Positions 25,101 to 33,455 of a DNA stretch of 64,000 nt are shown here, piece by piece. Both the position numbers and the translations under genes were made by a program. This DNA comes from Balanoglossus misakiensis (taxonomy: Eukaryota > Hemichordata). Numbering within the stretch: the stretch's first letter is position 1; each line of letters begins with the position of its first letter. Under the pieces are notes generated by a model, which worked only from the letters and a program-made list of their open reading frames with translations, ran no database searches and was not told the origin of the DNA. The stretch lies in NCBI GenBank assembly GCA_040954595.2, contig CM082584.2:992001-1056000 (forward strand), written 5' to 3'.

Positions 25101-27559
25101 TCTTGTATGCCGTGCCCATTTGGCTTCACCACAAGAACAGTCGGTTCAACCTTAAGTGAAGATTGTAATGTTTGTAAGTATTATGTATACAACTTTTCAT
25201 GTTGTATCTCAACTGTACTGAACTGAAGGTTGTATTATTGTGCCTCAGTTGTTCAGAATAATGATAGTCCTCCAATTTTATTCTATGCTCTTTTTCCATT
25301 CCATCAACAGCTTACTGCAATGTTGGTTGGTACTTGAATCAGGAGTCCTATAGATGTGAGAAATGCCCTGTTGGAACATATAACTTTGAATTCAACCAGG
25401 ATGCTTGTCAACCATGCCCAACTGGCTACACTACAGGCAGAGAGGGTGCCCTATATGAAACAGAATGTGATGGTAGGAATAAATTTTTCATAATCATAGA
25501 ACTGATAACATGCATGAAGTGCTTGTGGAGATCAACCTTAACTGTTCAATCTGACACAAACACTTCATTATAAGAAATTTTCTTCTTTATTTAGAGTATT
25601 ATTTGATATGTTGTGTGATCCAATATTTTTATAAAATTTAATAATGCTCCTCTTTTAACACCTTTTCTGAAAATTTCACGGAAATAACAATATTGTAATA
25701 CTGTTTTCTCAGAATTCTACATGTTAGGCTATGGAATGTGATAACCATGCACTGCATCTGGGTAGTCATCTAACTTAAAGGTATACAGTCACCTCCAATT
25801 TACAAACGCCCATATATGGCTGAAATGGAGTATATGAGAGTTCTAAAGAACATATGGTGGCGCTCTTTTTTGCATGTGCCACCCACTGAAAATCTGTGAT
25901 TGGCTAGATCTCCTTTTGCCATGGTAACTATAGCTAATTTTCCATAGGTGACCGTATACCTTTAACTGGTGATATGTATGAAGATCCCATAGTTTTATTT
26001 GGTGGTCAGTTAAAGACATTGCAAGAATTTTTGTTTTCTAGATGCACATGAATGTCGTCTTGGTCTGGATGACTGTCACCCAAATGCCACTTGCAGGAAT
26101 CTTGTACCAGGATATGAATGCACTTGCAAAACTGGTTTCACTGGTGATGGAATAACTTGTACAGGTATGTAACTATCTACAACTGAAATGTCAACAGAAA
26201 TATGTACAGCTAAAACGTAGACACTACTGTTGATTTAGTATCTCTCTTGCTGCCCTTTTTCCATTAATTATGTTTGATACAAGACACTGTTTATGTTATT
26301 CACCCGGTACATGTGGATATATAGTGAATCAACGTTCGACAGCACACAACTTCCATTCCGTTTGTAAGAAATGAATCTGCAAGTGGGTTTAGTTCTTGTC
26401 TAATACAAATGGTTCGTCAGGTAGAATAATGTGATGTGATTTTATTCTTGTGTCTAGATAAATGTGAAGGGTTCTGCTCAAACAATGCTGTTTGCATCAA
26501 GGACAGTGATGGCAATCCTGTTTGTGAATGTACTGATGAATATCAAGGTGAAACTTGCCGCCAGAGAATACCAATGCAAGTTAAAGGTGTGTATACATTT
26601 CTTTGTCTTTTAATAACTCAAGATTGAAAAACAATATTCACTAAAGTTTACACATTTGTTTGATCTACATGATTACAGTTTACGTTGTCTTGAAAATATT
26701 TGTGAAAATGGTGAAACTGCAACATCTGCAGTATAACTAGATTTTTGGTCAACTAACCATTTTACAATAGTTAAGCATCATAATGAATGGTTTTCTTGCT
26801 TTTATCGTAGCATATCGCCCCCGTGACAAATAGAAATATTTAAACTCTTACAGATTCCTCCAGCTGTCATCATTGGTGGTGTTGCGGGAGGTTTAGCGGC
26901 TGTGTTAGTGCTTGGTGTAATAATGTTACTCATGTACCAACGGTAAGTTATTTAGTACTACCAGAGTAGAATCGAGACAGCTGTAGAAATGTTGCCCATC
27001 AGAAAACTGGGAATTTACCTGTATCTTTCCATACATGCATGAGGCAACGTGAAAAATAATCTCATCTGTATCGTGGAAGCAAATTTATTCAAAGAGTTCA
27101 TGCATAGACCTATTAGCGTATAGGGTAACTGCAGGGCATCATGGTATAATTTGCGTTCAACATGCATGGCGGCTAACAAGGCAAAGTCACGCGACCAGAC
27201 CGCAAAGTGTCCAACAACCACCTGCGTTATTCTACAGTAGTAACAACATCACAACAAATCCCACATTGATGATGTTCAACTATTTGACATTCAGGTGTGC
27301 TCTTGGAGGAAAGAAACATCCAGGCTGGGAAGAACAAGAGGCAACTATGGATATCCATTGGTTTGATGATACAGATGATGTTGATAGCAAGGCAGGGAAA
27401 AGTGTGGAAGATGAGGAAGCCTTCAGAGAAATCTATCACTACAATCCCATGTATAGTGGCGACAGTGGTAGTGCCAGTGGAAGTGAGGAATGGAGACCAA
27501 GGCCTCTTAAGAGTAGAAATGAACTATTTCATGAGAGTCACGGAGACAGATACTTCTAA
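15966..27559 (+). CDS. Modular type I membrane protein (pentraxin/LamG-HYR-sushi-EGF), 3' part
   Basis: Fifteen exons are visible: 15966-16166, 16570-16853, 20078-20218, 20923-21018, ~22024-22210, 22614-22866, 23435-23583, 24178-24339, 24600-24761, 25006-25173, 25311-25472, 26042-26164, 26458-26579, 26854-26942 and 27295-27559. In order they encode a LamG/pentraxin fold, a HYR domain, a sushi domain, a Cys-rich segment with a furin site, four GCC2/GCC3-type Cys-rich repeats, two EGF domains, one transmembrane helix and a 87-residue cytoplasmic tail. The domain set resembles SVEP1-type extracellular proteins, but this one ends in a membrane anchor. The first exons lie upstream of the window or beyond the repeats. 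The sushi exon carries a frame change and lacks a proper acceptor. Probably a cell-surface adhesion or recognition protein; ligand unknown. Confidence 0.85.
16570..16853 (+). CDS. Receptor exon: LamG/pentraxin end plus EGF-like Cys pair
   Basis: Acceptor TTTTTCAACAG and donor G|GTAAAT; it joins the previous exon in phase. FSFHGDVTQMNVYDYVLTPV is the typical closing strand of a LamG/pentraxin fold ('G-v--v-vw--vLt--EI'). It is followed by ALNC and a segment with VMWVEMDQ, and ends CPIGYSGSPCTPV, which looks EGF-like. The Crypton element begins only 10 bases after this exon. Confidence 0.8.
16923..16966. promoter_or_regulatory. 44-bp perfect palindrome, candidate recombinase site
   Basis: Each half reads ACGTTTAGTGTGAAATATCACC and its reverse complement, meeting at ACC|GGT. 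A third, diverged copy of the half-site (GACGTTTAACGTGAATATCACC) lies immediately upstream at about 16901-16922. It is about 45 bp inside the left end of the Crypton-like element. Repeated inverted arms are what a tyrosine recombinase binds, so this may be the element's recombination or expression-control site. This role is inferred from position only. Confidence 0.55.
17475..18887 (+). CDS. Crypton-type tyrosine recombinase, intact
   Basis: A single uninterrupted 470-residue frame; the ATG at 17475 is in good context (GCAATGG). Residues 1-60 are acidic and Gln-rich. Residues 60-165 form a helical SAM-like DNA-binding domain (KQFQEWL; LTSYQRGIERYLQDNGYP). The catalytic domain has all five expected residues: Arg208 in MLGFRGGQENRELKW, His335 and Arg338 in TNHSMRKTAI, His361 in LSGHSQLQSV, and the nucleophile Tyr370 in VNNYA. 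Residues 385-470 are a Ser-rich tail with a KRRRR nuclear-localisation-like run. It resembles the animal Crypton/KIAA1958-type recombinases. It would cut and rejoin DNA to move the element, acting in the nucleus. Complete active site and no breaks suggest a recent insertion, or domestication. Confidence 0.9.
   Translation: MEAFNDPEMQEIFQLAELLCQDETDTAVPEQNQQQQQNQNRYVEFNDGDLDDFVDQQKKKNTVRSTNTAVKQFQEWLSSMRPTETRRIVDMPPQDLDSHLAAYFVGARQKNGEQYEPDTLTSYQRGIERYLQDNGYPVSIIRDNEFQRSRKCLSAKRVELKKQGRGNKPQAAEVLTDEEEQLLIERGFVGRSTPEAVWMNNTKMLGFRGGQENRELKWGDIKLKKTADHKEYIEFNERETKTRFGQAGAKPRPFNPKIFATPEKPDTCPIATYKEFANRRPVEMNTPDSPFYLAINYSPSSTIWFKKSPMGKNKLATVIQSMSDKAGIRGKKTNHSMRKTAITKLLHAGIPPTQVQQLSGHSQLQSVNNYATASLRQQEEMSNILAPGSSKQVENRAISSSVSSNTCQMEAATTGGIFSDAVIYGGSFNIYVSNATSTGSSSMTQTPPPYKRRRRAVIYDSPSSSENSQE
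19680..19779. repeat. Trinucleotide microsatellite (CAT/CAC)n
   Basis: About 100 bp of CAT and CAC triplets inside an intron of the receptor gene. The His-rich and Met-rich frames across it on either strand are by-products. Confidence 0.95.
20078..20218 (+). CDS. Receptor exon: HYR domain, first half
   Basis: Acceptor TTTTTTTTCTTCAG, donor G|GTAAGT, phase 1 on both sides. Encodes DKHAPEVIYCPNTTRI and WQEPIFTDDVAIANVTQTY. The start 'APEVIYCP', followed by 'W-EP-F-D-V', is the usual opening of a HYR (hyalin repeat) domain, an immunoglobulin-like extracellular module. Confidence 0.85.
20923..21018 (+). CDS. Receptor exon: HYR domain, second half
   Basis: Acceptor GTTCTTACAG, donor C|GTGAGT. 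Encodes GDTFSWGTYQISYVASDTAG then NNAQCNFLLYVL. The 'F-WG-Y-I-Y-A-D-AGN-A-C-F---V' pattern is the diagnostic second half of HYR domains. Confidence 0.88.
22024..22210 (+). CDS. Receptor exon: sushi (CCP) domain, frame-shifted
   Basis: The sushi core is clear: CEKPAPPVKGISICNEFESG, VFCQVDCLPGYKFAS, then in another frame YYLCHSEGSFNPENP and FTFPGCSG. The switch occurs at ACCTTACTAT (22131-22140), where one T too many breaks the frame and gives an early stop. The expected acceptor just before the first Cys reads TTTG instead of an AG. The nearest in-phase AG (22036-22037) would delete the first sushi cysteine. Donor G|GTGAGA is good. The exon is either decaying, mis-assembled or skipped. Confidence 0.7.
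22614..22866 (+). CDS. Receptor exon: Cys-rich segment with furin-type site
   Basis: Acceptor TTGTTCTACTGCAG, donor GC|GTGAGT. It encodes five to six Cys (VNCGVSYNSQAGTCNN; FGICGGECNFDDLEITCGAS), then NRRKRQADTQLVVQFSF. RRKR|Q fits the proprotein-convertase consensus, so the ectodomain may be cleaved and held by non-covalent contacts or disulphides. I cannot name the domain. It continues into the next exon. Confidence 0.75.
23435..23583 (+). CDS. Receptor exon: continuation of the furin-site domain
   Basis: Acceptor TTTTATCCATTAG, donor G|GTGAGT. Encodes ASADAAAVVIEDAVKNG, AETLQVESTIFCSNGSVLVG and EEC. The mix of a helix (VVIEDAV) and strands following a cleavage site recalls SEA-type modules, but I do not see a diagnostic motif. 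Ends with the first Cys of the Cys-rich repeat series. Confidence 0.7.
24178..24339 (+). CDS. Receptor exon: GCC2/GCC3-type Cys-rich repeat 1
   Basis: Acceptor TTTGTATTTCCACAG, donor G|GTATGT. Encodes LCPEGSYHDTELSQCHPCAI, GYYQPLEGQTACNACP and LQCFG. Pattern C-GSY-----C-PC--GYYQ---G---C--CP is the ephrin-receptor-like GCC2/GCC3 module. The end has GVTRGKRS where the later repeats have a Thr/Gly-rich turn. Confidence 0.85.
24600..24761 (+). CDS. Receptor exon: GCC2/GCC3-type Cys-rich repeat 2
   Basis: Acceptor GATGTCTATTGCAG, donor G|GTAGGT, phase 1 both sides, so it is a symmetric exon that could be duplicated or skipped without frame change. Encodes ERCDVGHYFDNGTSQCQSCP, IGFWQSEEGKFVCNTCPKG and a closing SQCQG. 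Confidence 0.85.
25006..25173 (+). CDS. Receptor exon: GCC2/GCC3-type Cys-rich repeat 3
   Basis: Acceptor CTTCTCAATTACAG, donor T|GTAAGT. Encodes VCKSVGVQLSVNGSCESCPM, GTYQSNAELQPSCMPCPFG and GSTLSEDCNV. The spacing of the first Cys to the second differs slightly from repeats 2 and 4. Confidence 0.83.
25311..25472 (+). CDS. Receptor exon: GCC2/GCC3-type Cys-rich repeat 4
   Basis: Acceptor TTCCATCAACAG, donor G|GTAGGA, phase 1 symmetric. Encodes YCNVGWYLNQESYRCEKCPV, GTYNFEFNQDACQPCPTGYT and ETECDG. Same length (162 nt) as repeats 1 and 2, consistent with exon duplication. Confidence 0.85.
26042..26164 (+). CDS. Receptor exon: EGF-like domain 1
   Basis: Acceptor TTTTGTTTTCTAG, donor G|GTATGT, phase 1 symmetric. 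Encodes ECRLGLDDCHPNATCRNLVP, GYECTCKTGFTGDG and ITCTG, with six Cys in standard EGF order and the CTCKTGFTGDG hallmark. Confidence 0.9.
26458..26579 (+). CDS. Receptor exon: EGF-like domain 2
   Basis: Acceptor TTCTTGTGTCTAG. Encodes DKCEGFCSNNAVCIKDSDGN, PVCECTDEYQGETC and RQRIPMQ. To reach the next exon in frame the donor must be CAA|GTTAAA at 26580. A stronger-looking donor at 26587 (AAAG|GTGTGT) would put the transmembrane exon out of frame, so the choice is decided by the downstream frame. Confidence 0.8.
26854..26942 (+). CDS. Receptor exon: transmembrane helix
   Basis: Acceptor TAAACTCTTACAG, donor CG|GTAAGT. Encodes IPPAVIIGGVAGGLAAVLVL followed by GVIMLLMYQ: about 24 hydrophobic residues with GxxxG-like small-residue spacing. 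Basic residues come from the start of the next exon, as expected for a stop-transfer sequence of a type I protein. Confidence 0.9.
27295..27559 (+). CDS. Receptor exon: cytoplasmic tail and stop
   Basis: Acceptor TATTTGACATTCAG. An 87-residue acidic tail begins RCALGGKKHPGW and includes IHWFDDTDDVDSK, FREIYHYNPMYSGD and SHGDRYF. NPMY is an NPxY-type motif that binds PTB domains or clathrin adaptors. IYHY could be a tyrosine phosphorylation patch. The stop codon is at 27557-27559. Confidence 0.85.
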
Positions 27560-29190
27560 TGTGCCATCTCTGTGTGTACATGTATGGTATAATTCAAATG
27601 ATAACTAGAATGGTTTTCATTTTGTGAGTTGACACAGTACTGTGATAAGCTTGGTATAATCCCATAAATGATAACAATAGTAGTTATGCTTTGTCAGACG
27701 ACAGTACTGTGATAAGCGCACATTAAATTGGTTGGAGTGAAACAGATCTTTATTATTACACTCTTAGCAACATCTGAATGAAATGATCATAAATAATCAT
27801 CTTTAAAGTATGTTGGTTATAAGGTTATATATTTTACATATTTTAAAGAATTTTCCTTAAAAATTTGTTATGACTTATTATAAGGTATTGTGTAATGAAA
27901 AAGATATGATAATACGAGAATTCCTAAACAACAACATATTTTTGTTGAATTTGGAGGACAAATTTAACAGTGTACCAATTCAGCTCTCCCTTTGCATGCT
28001 GACTTGCTTCTGTATTCATACAAGGCAGCATTTATCCTTAACTTGATCAGGTAGAAGGTCTTTTCATCCAAATGCATAGATTATGAATTATTTCTCTCAA
28101 TATATTCAGTGACTACCTCCCGATGATATATATCCTCCTGAATTAGTGCTTCAAATTTTGATATTTTTCTTGATATTTTTCTTTAATTTGACTTCAACCG
28201 TCACCATTCTCCAAGACTGTAAAAGAAGGGAGATGATGATTAACTATTATCAATTTTTTTGCCCCTTGTACTGTCTTTACAACTGGCCGTATAAATCTGA
28301 TATTTGTTTGGCATGCGAATTTTGGAATATGGATGTGTATGATCACAATTATAAGATCCTCAAAATAAAAGATCCTATCATTTCATTTGGTTAATAACCA
28401 GTTCATTGGTGAATGGAAATATAGTTACTCACTTTGAGACCTGACATGTATATATAATAATTCAAAGTATTTATTCGCATATTTTTATATTATTCATGGT
28501 GTTATAGATCAATGGAAATTTTTCAAATTAAATTCATGTATATAAAATGTAGCAATGTAATGTCATATGTGAAACCCTTAATCTTGATATTGTAATTCAT
28601 TGTAGAATATGATTATATTGTGTTATTCACTCAACTTGTGCATGTATGTTTAAGATTCATGCAAAATTACTTTTTTATACAAACTGTTCCTTTTTGTGTT
28701 GTTCGGAGGTGACAACTCATCAACAATGAAATAAGTTTGGGAAATTTTTGAACAAAGTCATGAAGTGGAAGTACTATAAATAAGTTTAATATCTGTTTGA
28801 GTTGTCCTGCCAGAAGTCAACATTTTTAGCTTATACAAATACTGGTGCAACTACAGAACAGTTGAAGAATTTCATCATTATATTTATGTTTTAATTACAA
28901 GTATATCAATTGTACCTTTTCCTTATATTAAAAGCATATTTTTATTATAATATTTAACTGAGTTCTTTGTCTACTTTTTTAAACTGACAATTTGTCAGTC
29001 ATTACCATAACCCTGGATTGTATTTCACTGTGTCCACAGATTCTTCTGTAGTTGTTATAATAAGACATCAAACCAGGTCCAATAATCAATATTACTCAGG
29101 CTAAGCTAATTACCAGGTCCAGGTTCAAAAAAGAAATAAGAGAAAAACTTACAATTTCAACAGGATCATCTTGAACCACTGCTAAGTGGT
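27560..29190. other. 3' untranslated and AT-rich intergenic sequence
   Basis: No coding segment supported. Possible polyadenylation signals for the receptor gene are ATTAAA at 27722-27727 and AATAAA at 28364-28369; I cannot choose between them. The open frame at 28146-28394 is AT-driven. Confidence 0.5.
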
Positions 29191-29191
29191 A

Positions 29192-29650
29192 GTACTCGCA
29201 CAAGGGGGCTGCAAACATGAAAGTTATAAATGGCGGAGTTCCTGCATTTTCCCCCAATAAACATTAATTGATGAACAATCTTTGTGCTTGTTTATTTTTC
29301 TGTGTTACCTCCACCTGTCTTAGCAGTTGCTAATCCAGAATACAAACTATTGCATTTCCCATTAAGCACCTGCTAACGACTTAATCTGTGTGCCCCATCC
29401 ACGGATTTAGTGGATTAAGTAAACATCGGTCAGTTCTCACTTGGTAAGAGAATACCCAGTACTCGCTGACCGATGTTTACTTTATTAACTTAATCCGTGG
29501 ATGGGGCACACAGATTAAGTCGTTAGCAGGTGATTAATGGGAAATGGATAGCTTTTATTCTGGATTAGCAAATGATAAGACAGGTTGGGAAAACGCAGAA
29601 TGGAACGTACTTCGCCATTTATAACTTTCATGTTTGCAGCCCCCTGTGGT
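29192..29650. mobile_element. Fold-back DNA element with ~200-bp arms
   Basis: Two long inverted arms begin with GGGGGCTGCAAACATGAAAG at about 29205 and end with its complement at about 29643. The inner arms (GTGCCCCATCCACGGATT and complement) close on a ~40 bp centre. The flanks GTACTCG and GTACTAG are a possible 7-8 bp target duplication with one mismatch, which would fit a hAT-type non-autonomous element. No open frame. Confidence 0.75.
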
Positions 29651-32260
29651 ACTAGGTGTCGGAAATGGGTAAGCACACCCTTCCAGCATGCTACACCCGT
29701 TAAGACTGACCCAAAGAGACAGATTTAAGTTGAATTTGACTTAACTAACAAATTACTGTTGCAAGTCAAATCCATATTTTGACTTTATCTCTGACTGAGC
29801 GCAGCGTTGTCTGAGAGACACTCCACGTCTTCCTCTTCACAAGCAGCCCACTTCAAGTTTCAGCAACATCCATAATAGTCCTAAAGTTGAGGTGCCAGTT
29901 AAAATTAGGTTTTTGGACCAAACTGGAATAGCTGCCGAAGTTTGGTATTTCAAATGATTGTCAGGTCACCTGTTTATTATATGACTGTGAGGTTTCTAAC
30001 AAAAGGGAGATGACATACAATCACAAGTGTAAATCCAATATTGAACATTACTTAAAGGGACAAATTGTTCAAATCCTCTTTTGAGCTTATTTGGTCAATT
30101 TTGTTTGATATGAAATGTGCCTATTATGCTGTTTGACTTCTTTAAACATGCTTAAATACTGGCCAATAAATAACTCCACTATGTTTGAAATTAAACCAGA
30201 TAGTACAATAATACATTCCAAATGTCATCTGTGATAACATCATGCTTTGGACTTTTTTACTTTATATATTACATAACATGTTACGGAGGGGGGGGGGAGA
30301 GAGGTGAGAAAAGGAATGTGAGAAAGGAGAAGAAAAGCAAGAGGGCGGAAATGAGAATGTCAGGATGGAAAGGGAATGAGGGGAGGACTTTGACAGAAGG
30401 GGAGGGGAGAGACCGAATAAGTGAAGGTGAGAGAGGAAGTGGTTAGACAGGAAGAAAGGGAAATTAAAGCTCAATCACCACCACCACCACCACAATCATC
30501 ATCATCACCATCATTGCCATCATCATTCTGGAGGCATCGTGGCATGTATTGGCCCATGGGCATCATGGGCCAAAAAAACTGATTCAGTGTAAATGTGCAT
30601 AAACCACACTTTTGTACGAACTCCTGTAACCGGTGACGCAAGTCGTGAGTGAATTTGTGGGCGTGTCGCGACCTTTTCTGTGAACGTGATGCAGAGTGAT
30701 ATATTGATGACCCCCAGCCACCCCCACACCCTTTGGTAACACACTTCTTAAACTTTCTTTACATAGAATGGACTTCTCAAACCTTCCTTACCAAAGTTCT
30801 GATTAAAGATATCTATCTTCTAGGGTACTACCAACAGCGTTTCACGTGACTGTAGACAAGCATCAAGTACCTGTACACAGACAAGGGCGTGCGCGCGTCC
30901 ACAATAATTTAAAACGAATGTTTCCACCGCCGTGTGTTTTATGCACATAAACACTGAATCAGCTTTAATATTGTCCCATGATGCCCCGTGAGTTGTCAGG
31001 GTACCAAACTGACAATGCTGGAGAAAAAATGAAGTGTTGACATGCATGTTGTTGAGGGGTTTCACAATGCATGTTACGGACGCTGGTTTCTCTTAGCAAT
31101 AGAGTAGAGGCGTAAGGATGGGTTGATCTTGTGATTAAGAATTTTGGCAAAGAAACAGAAATTGTGTCATTTAGTTTTGTATTAAACCCCATTCGCGTAT
31201 TTTGTGTTAAAGCACGAAATACTGCAATAATGAGATACGGTAGTATTTAACACATATAATATAGGTTATAATATAGCTTTATCAATACCAGTGAATTTTG
31301 TGACGTCATTGCTGTACATTTTTTTATCTTTTATTTAAAACGCACAATGTTACATCAACAAATCAAAAGAAGAAACGAACTGAAAACTCACATCATAGCT
31401 TCAAAATTTATTACACTTTCTGGATGGTTGCATGATTCCTAAGGCTTGTATACCTTCAACCTCAATGTCACGCGGGAGGATTGGTGTTGGGAATGTAACG
31501 GGGAATTAAACTCTATCGATGGGGATAACTCGCTTGGCTAATACTGAGAGGTACATATATGGAATCGTGCTGACGTCCAGATACATCGACACGAACACTG
31601 GGTATTTATGGTAGCAACTGAGAATATAAGAATTTAATGAAATAAACCTACTCGACCACTTGCGTTCTGAGGACAAGAAGGACACAAATAGTCCGCCATC
31701 CAAAAGACCGTTCCAGCATTTTATTTTTACCCGCCAAAAGACGCGGAGATATATTTTTAGATGAATGATCCATGCATACTCTGATTGCATAGTACTTGTC
31801 TTCCTTGTGTTCCTTAAAACAATGAATGTATTGTATTTTCTTTTCTTTTCATCAGGAATGCGATAACTTTCTTAACACTTCAAAAGTTTCTTTACTCTTC
31901 AATCACTTCTGTCTCAACTTTTAAGTTTAACTTTTACTTCCAAATCTCAGGTCACAAACTCTATAGACTGCTAAACAATTTTCTTCCTAGTGTTGTATGC
32001 GCCACTTGTGAATTTTTGCGAGTGAGATTCACGGGCGTTTGAGCACAATTTATACAAAATATGTTTATCGCCATTAGAAAAACGTTCGCGTAGAATCAAT
32101 GACGTCATGGTAAATTTTAGCTGCATGCTCCAATAGGGATGATAGGGAGACTACTTGTTGTAGAGCACCTGAAAATGTACGTATTTCGTCACTTCCTTTT
32201 CGCGAAATTTAATTCTTAACGGCATCTTAGTTTTAAGATTTGTGATTCCTTTTTTCTTCA
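29651..32260. other. No gene seen; purine-rich and trinucleotide tracts
   Basis: Contains a strongly purine-rich stretch on the + strand (about 30284-30470, G9 followed by GA-rich sequence) that could form triplex DNA, and a (CAC/ATC)n trinucleotide tract at 30476-30525. Short open frames at 30820-31192 and 31506-31790 show no family features. Confidence 0.5.
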
Positions 32261-32261
32261 G

Positions 32262-32574
32262 TTGTACATTTGCATCACAGAATACTTCTTTGTAGACTAT
32301 CGAACCTTGGCATCTCAGACACAGTACTAACATGGTTTACATCTTACCTTCAATATAGATATCAAACTGTAATCATCGAAAACACTGCAAGTTCACAGTC
32401 ACCTCTCGTATACGGGGTGCCACTGCCCCTCTGTTGTTCACCATTTATATAGCCCCACTTTATAGTAAACCGATTCGTCCCCACATCCTACAATTTCATC
32501 AGTACGCCGATGATAACCATCGATACCTCGCCTTTTCCCATCAAGATTCAACCTCTGACGTTCCTGTCTTCTAA
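32262..32574 (+). pseudogene. Fragment of a LINE reverse transcriptase
   Basis: Frame 1 reads HHRILLCRLSNLGISDTVLT then WFTSYLQYRYQTV and SPLVYGVP, the usual RT segment 'L--L---GI-----WF-SYL--R-Q-V'. The expected QGSVLGP box is deleted with a frame change. The other frame continues PLLFTIYIAPLYSKPI and then FHQYADDN, which holds the catalytic YADD box (about 32500-32514), before a stop. No endonuclease or rest of the element is visible. It resembles CR1/Jockey/Rex-group elements; the clade is uncertain. Confidence 0.8.
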
Positions 32575-33455
32575 GGATTGTTGAACTTTAATTCATGCAG
32601 TTTGTTGTTACGGCCGGTCGTCCTCCGGACGTTTACCTCATCGGCTTCTGTGGGGAATCAGCCACGTCCGAAAGCTGACGGCGTACATTCTCTCCATCTC
32701 CTTCTCCACCCAACATATTCATAATGTCCGAGAGAGGTACCCGGCAGATCGTAAACCTTTTGTAGACAGAGACTTGCAAGAAGTTTTCCGAGTAACACAA
32801 AGTTCTGGTTTATTACTGGTCACACGTAAGAATTACACGACTCGATCCATGCTCGTTGACTCCCATCACGGATCTCCGGTGATAAATGTGTGATCTCAAA
32901 TTTCACCACACCTTATTAATACGTTAGTCAAGTATTAAGTCATAAAAGGAACACGTCATCTTGATATTTCTTAAACATGAACTTAGCGCGTGATATCTCT
33001 ATCTCGTTCTGACATGTATCAATTACACAATCTTGTTTACTCTGGGTCAAGTACCAATGTCAATACTGGACTAAAACCATATAAGTGAATGACTTCTTAA
33101 TAAACGTAATCATAAACAAGATCTATGATCGTTAAAACTCAATCGTGACACTTGTATTACCGCTGGTTTCTCATGATTGTTCATGCATCGGGGAATCTGT
33201 AGCGATGAGGTAACGGGCTCTGACGAGAACCGTGATCCACAGAGAAACGTATCTGATTTACGTTCATTTATTGTCCGGAATTATTATAGTACATCAAATA
33301 CGCCCAGTAAAGTACATGAGGAAGGGAACGAGCTCAGTAGCCTGAGGTACTCCCATCTCCCGTTAGATTATTCTCCCCTAACTTGGGAAACAAAGTTCTC
33401 TTATAATTACTTTTCTCAAGGCGTGGTTAACCATGTAAAATATCACAAATACATG
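32575..33455. other. No gene seen between LINE fragment and satellite
   Basis: Unique-looking sequence. A 93-codon frame at 33177-33458 ends at the first satellite unit and has no recognisable motif. ACATGTA lies at the junction with the satellite (33451-33457) and again at its far end (about 40574-40580). Confidence 0.45.
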
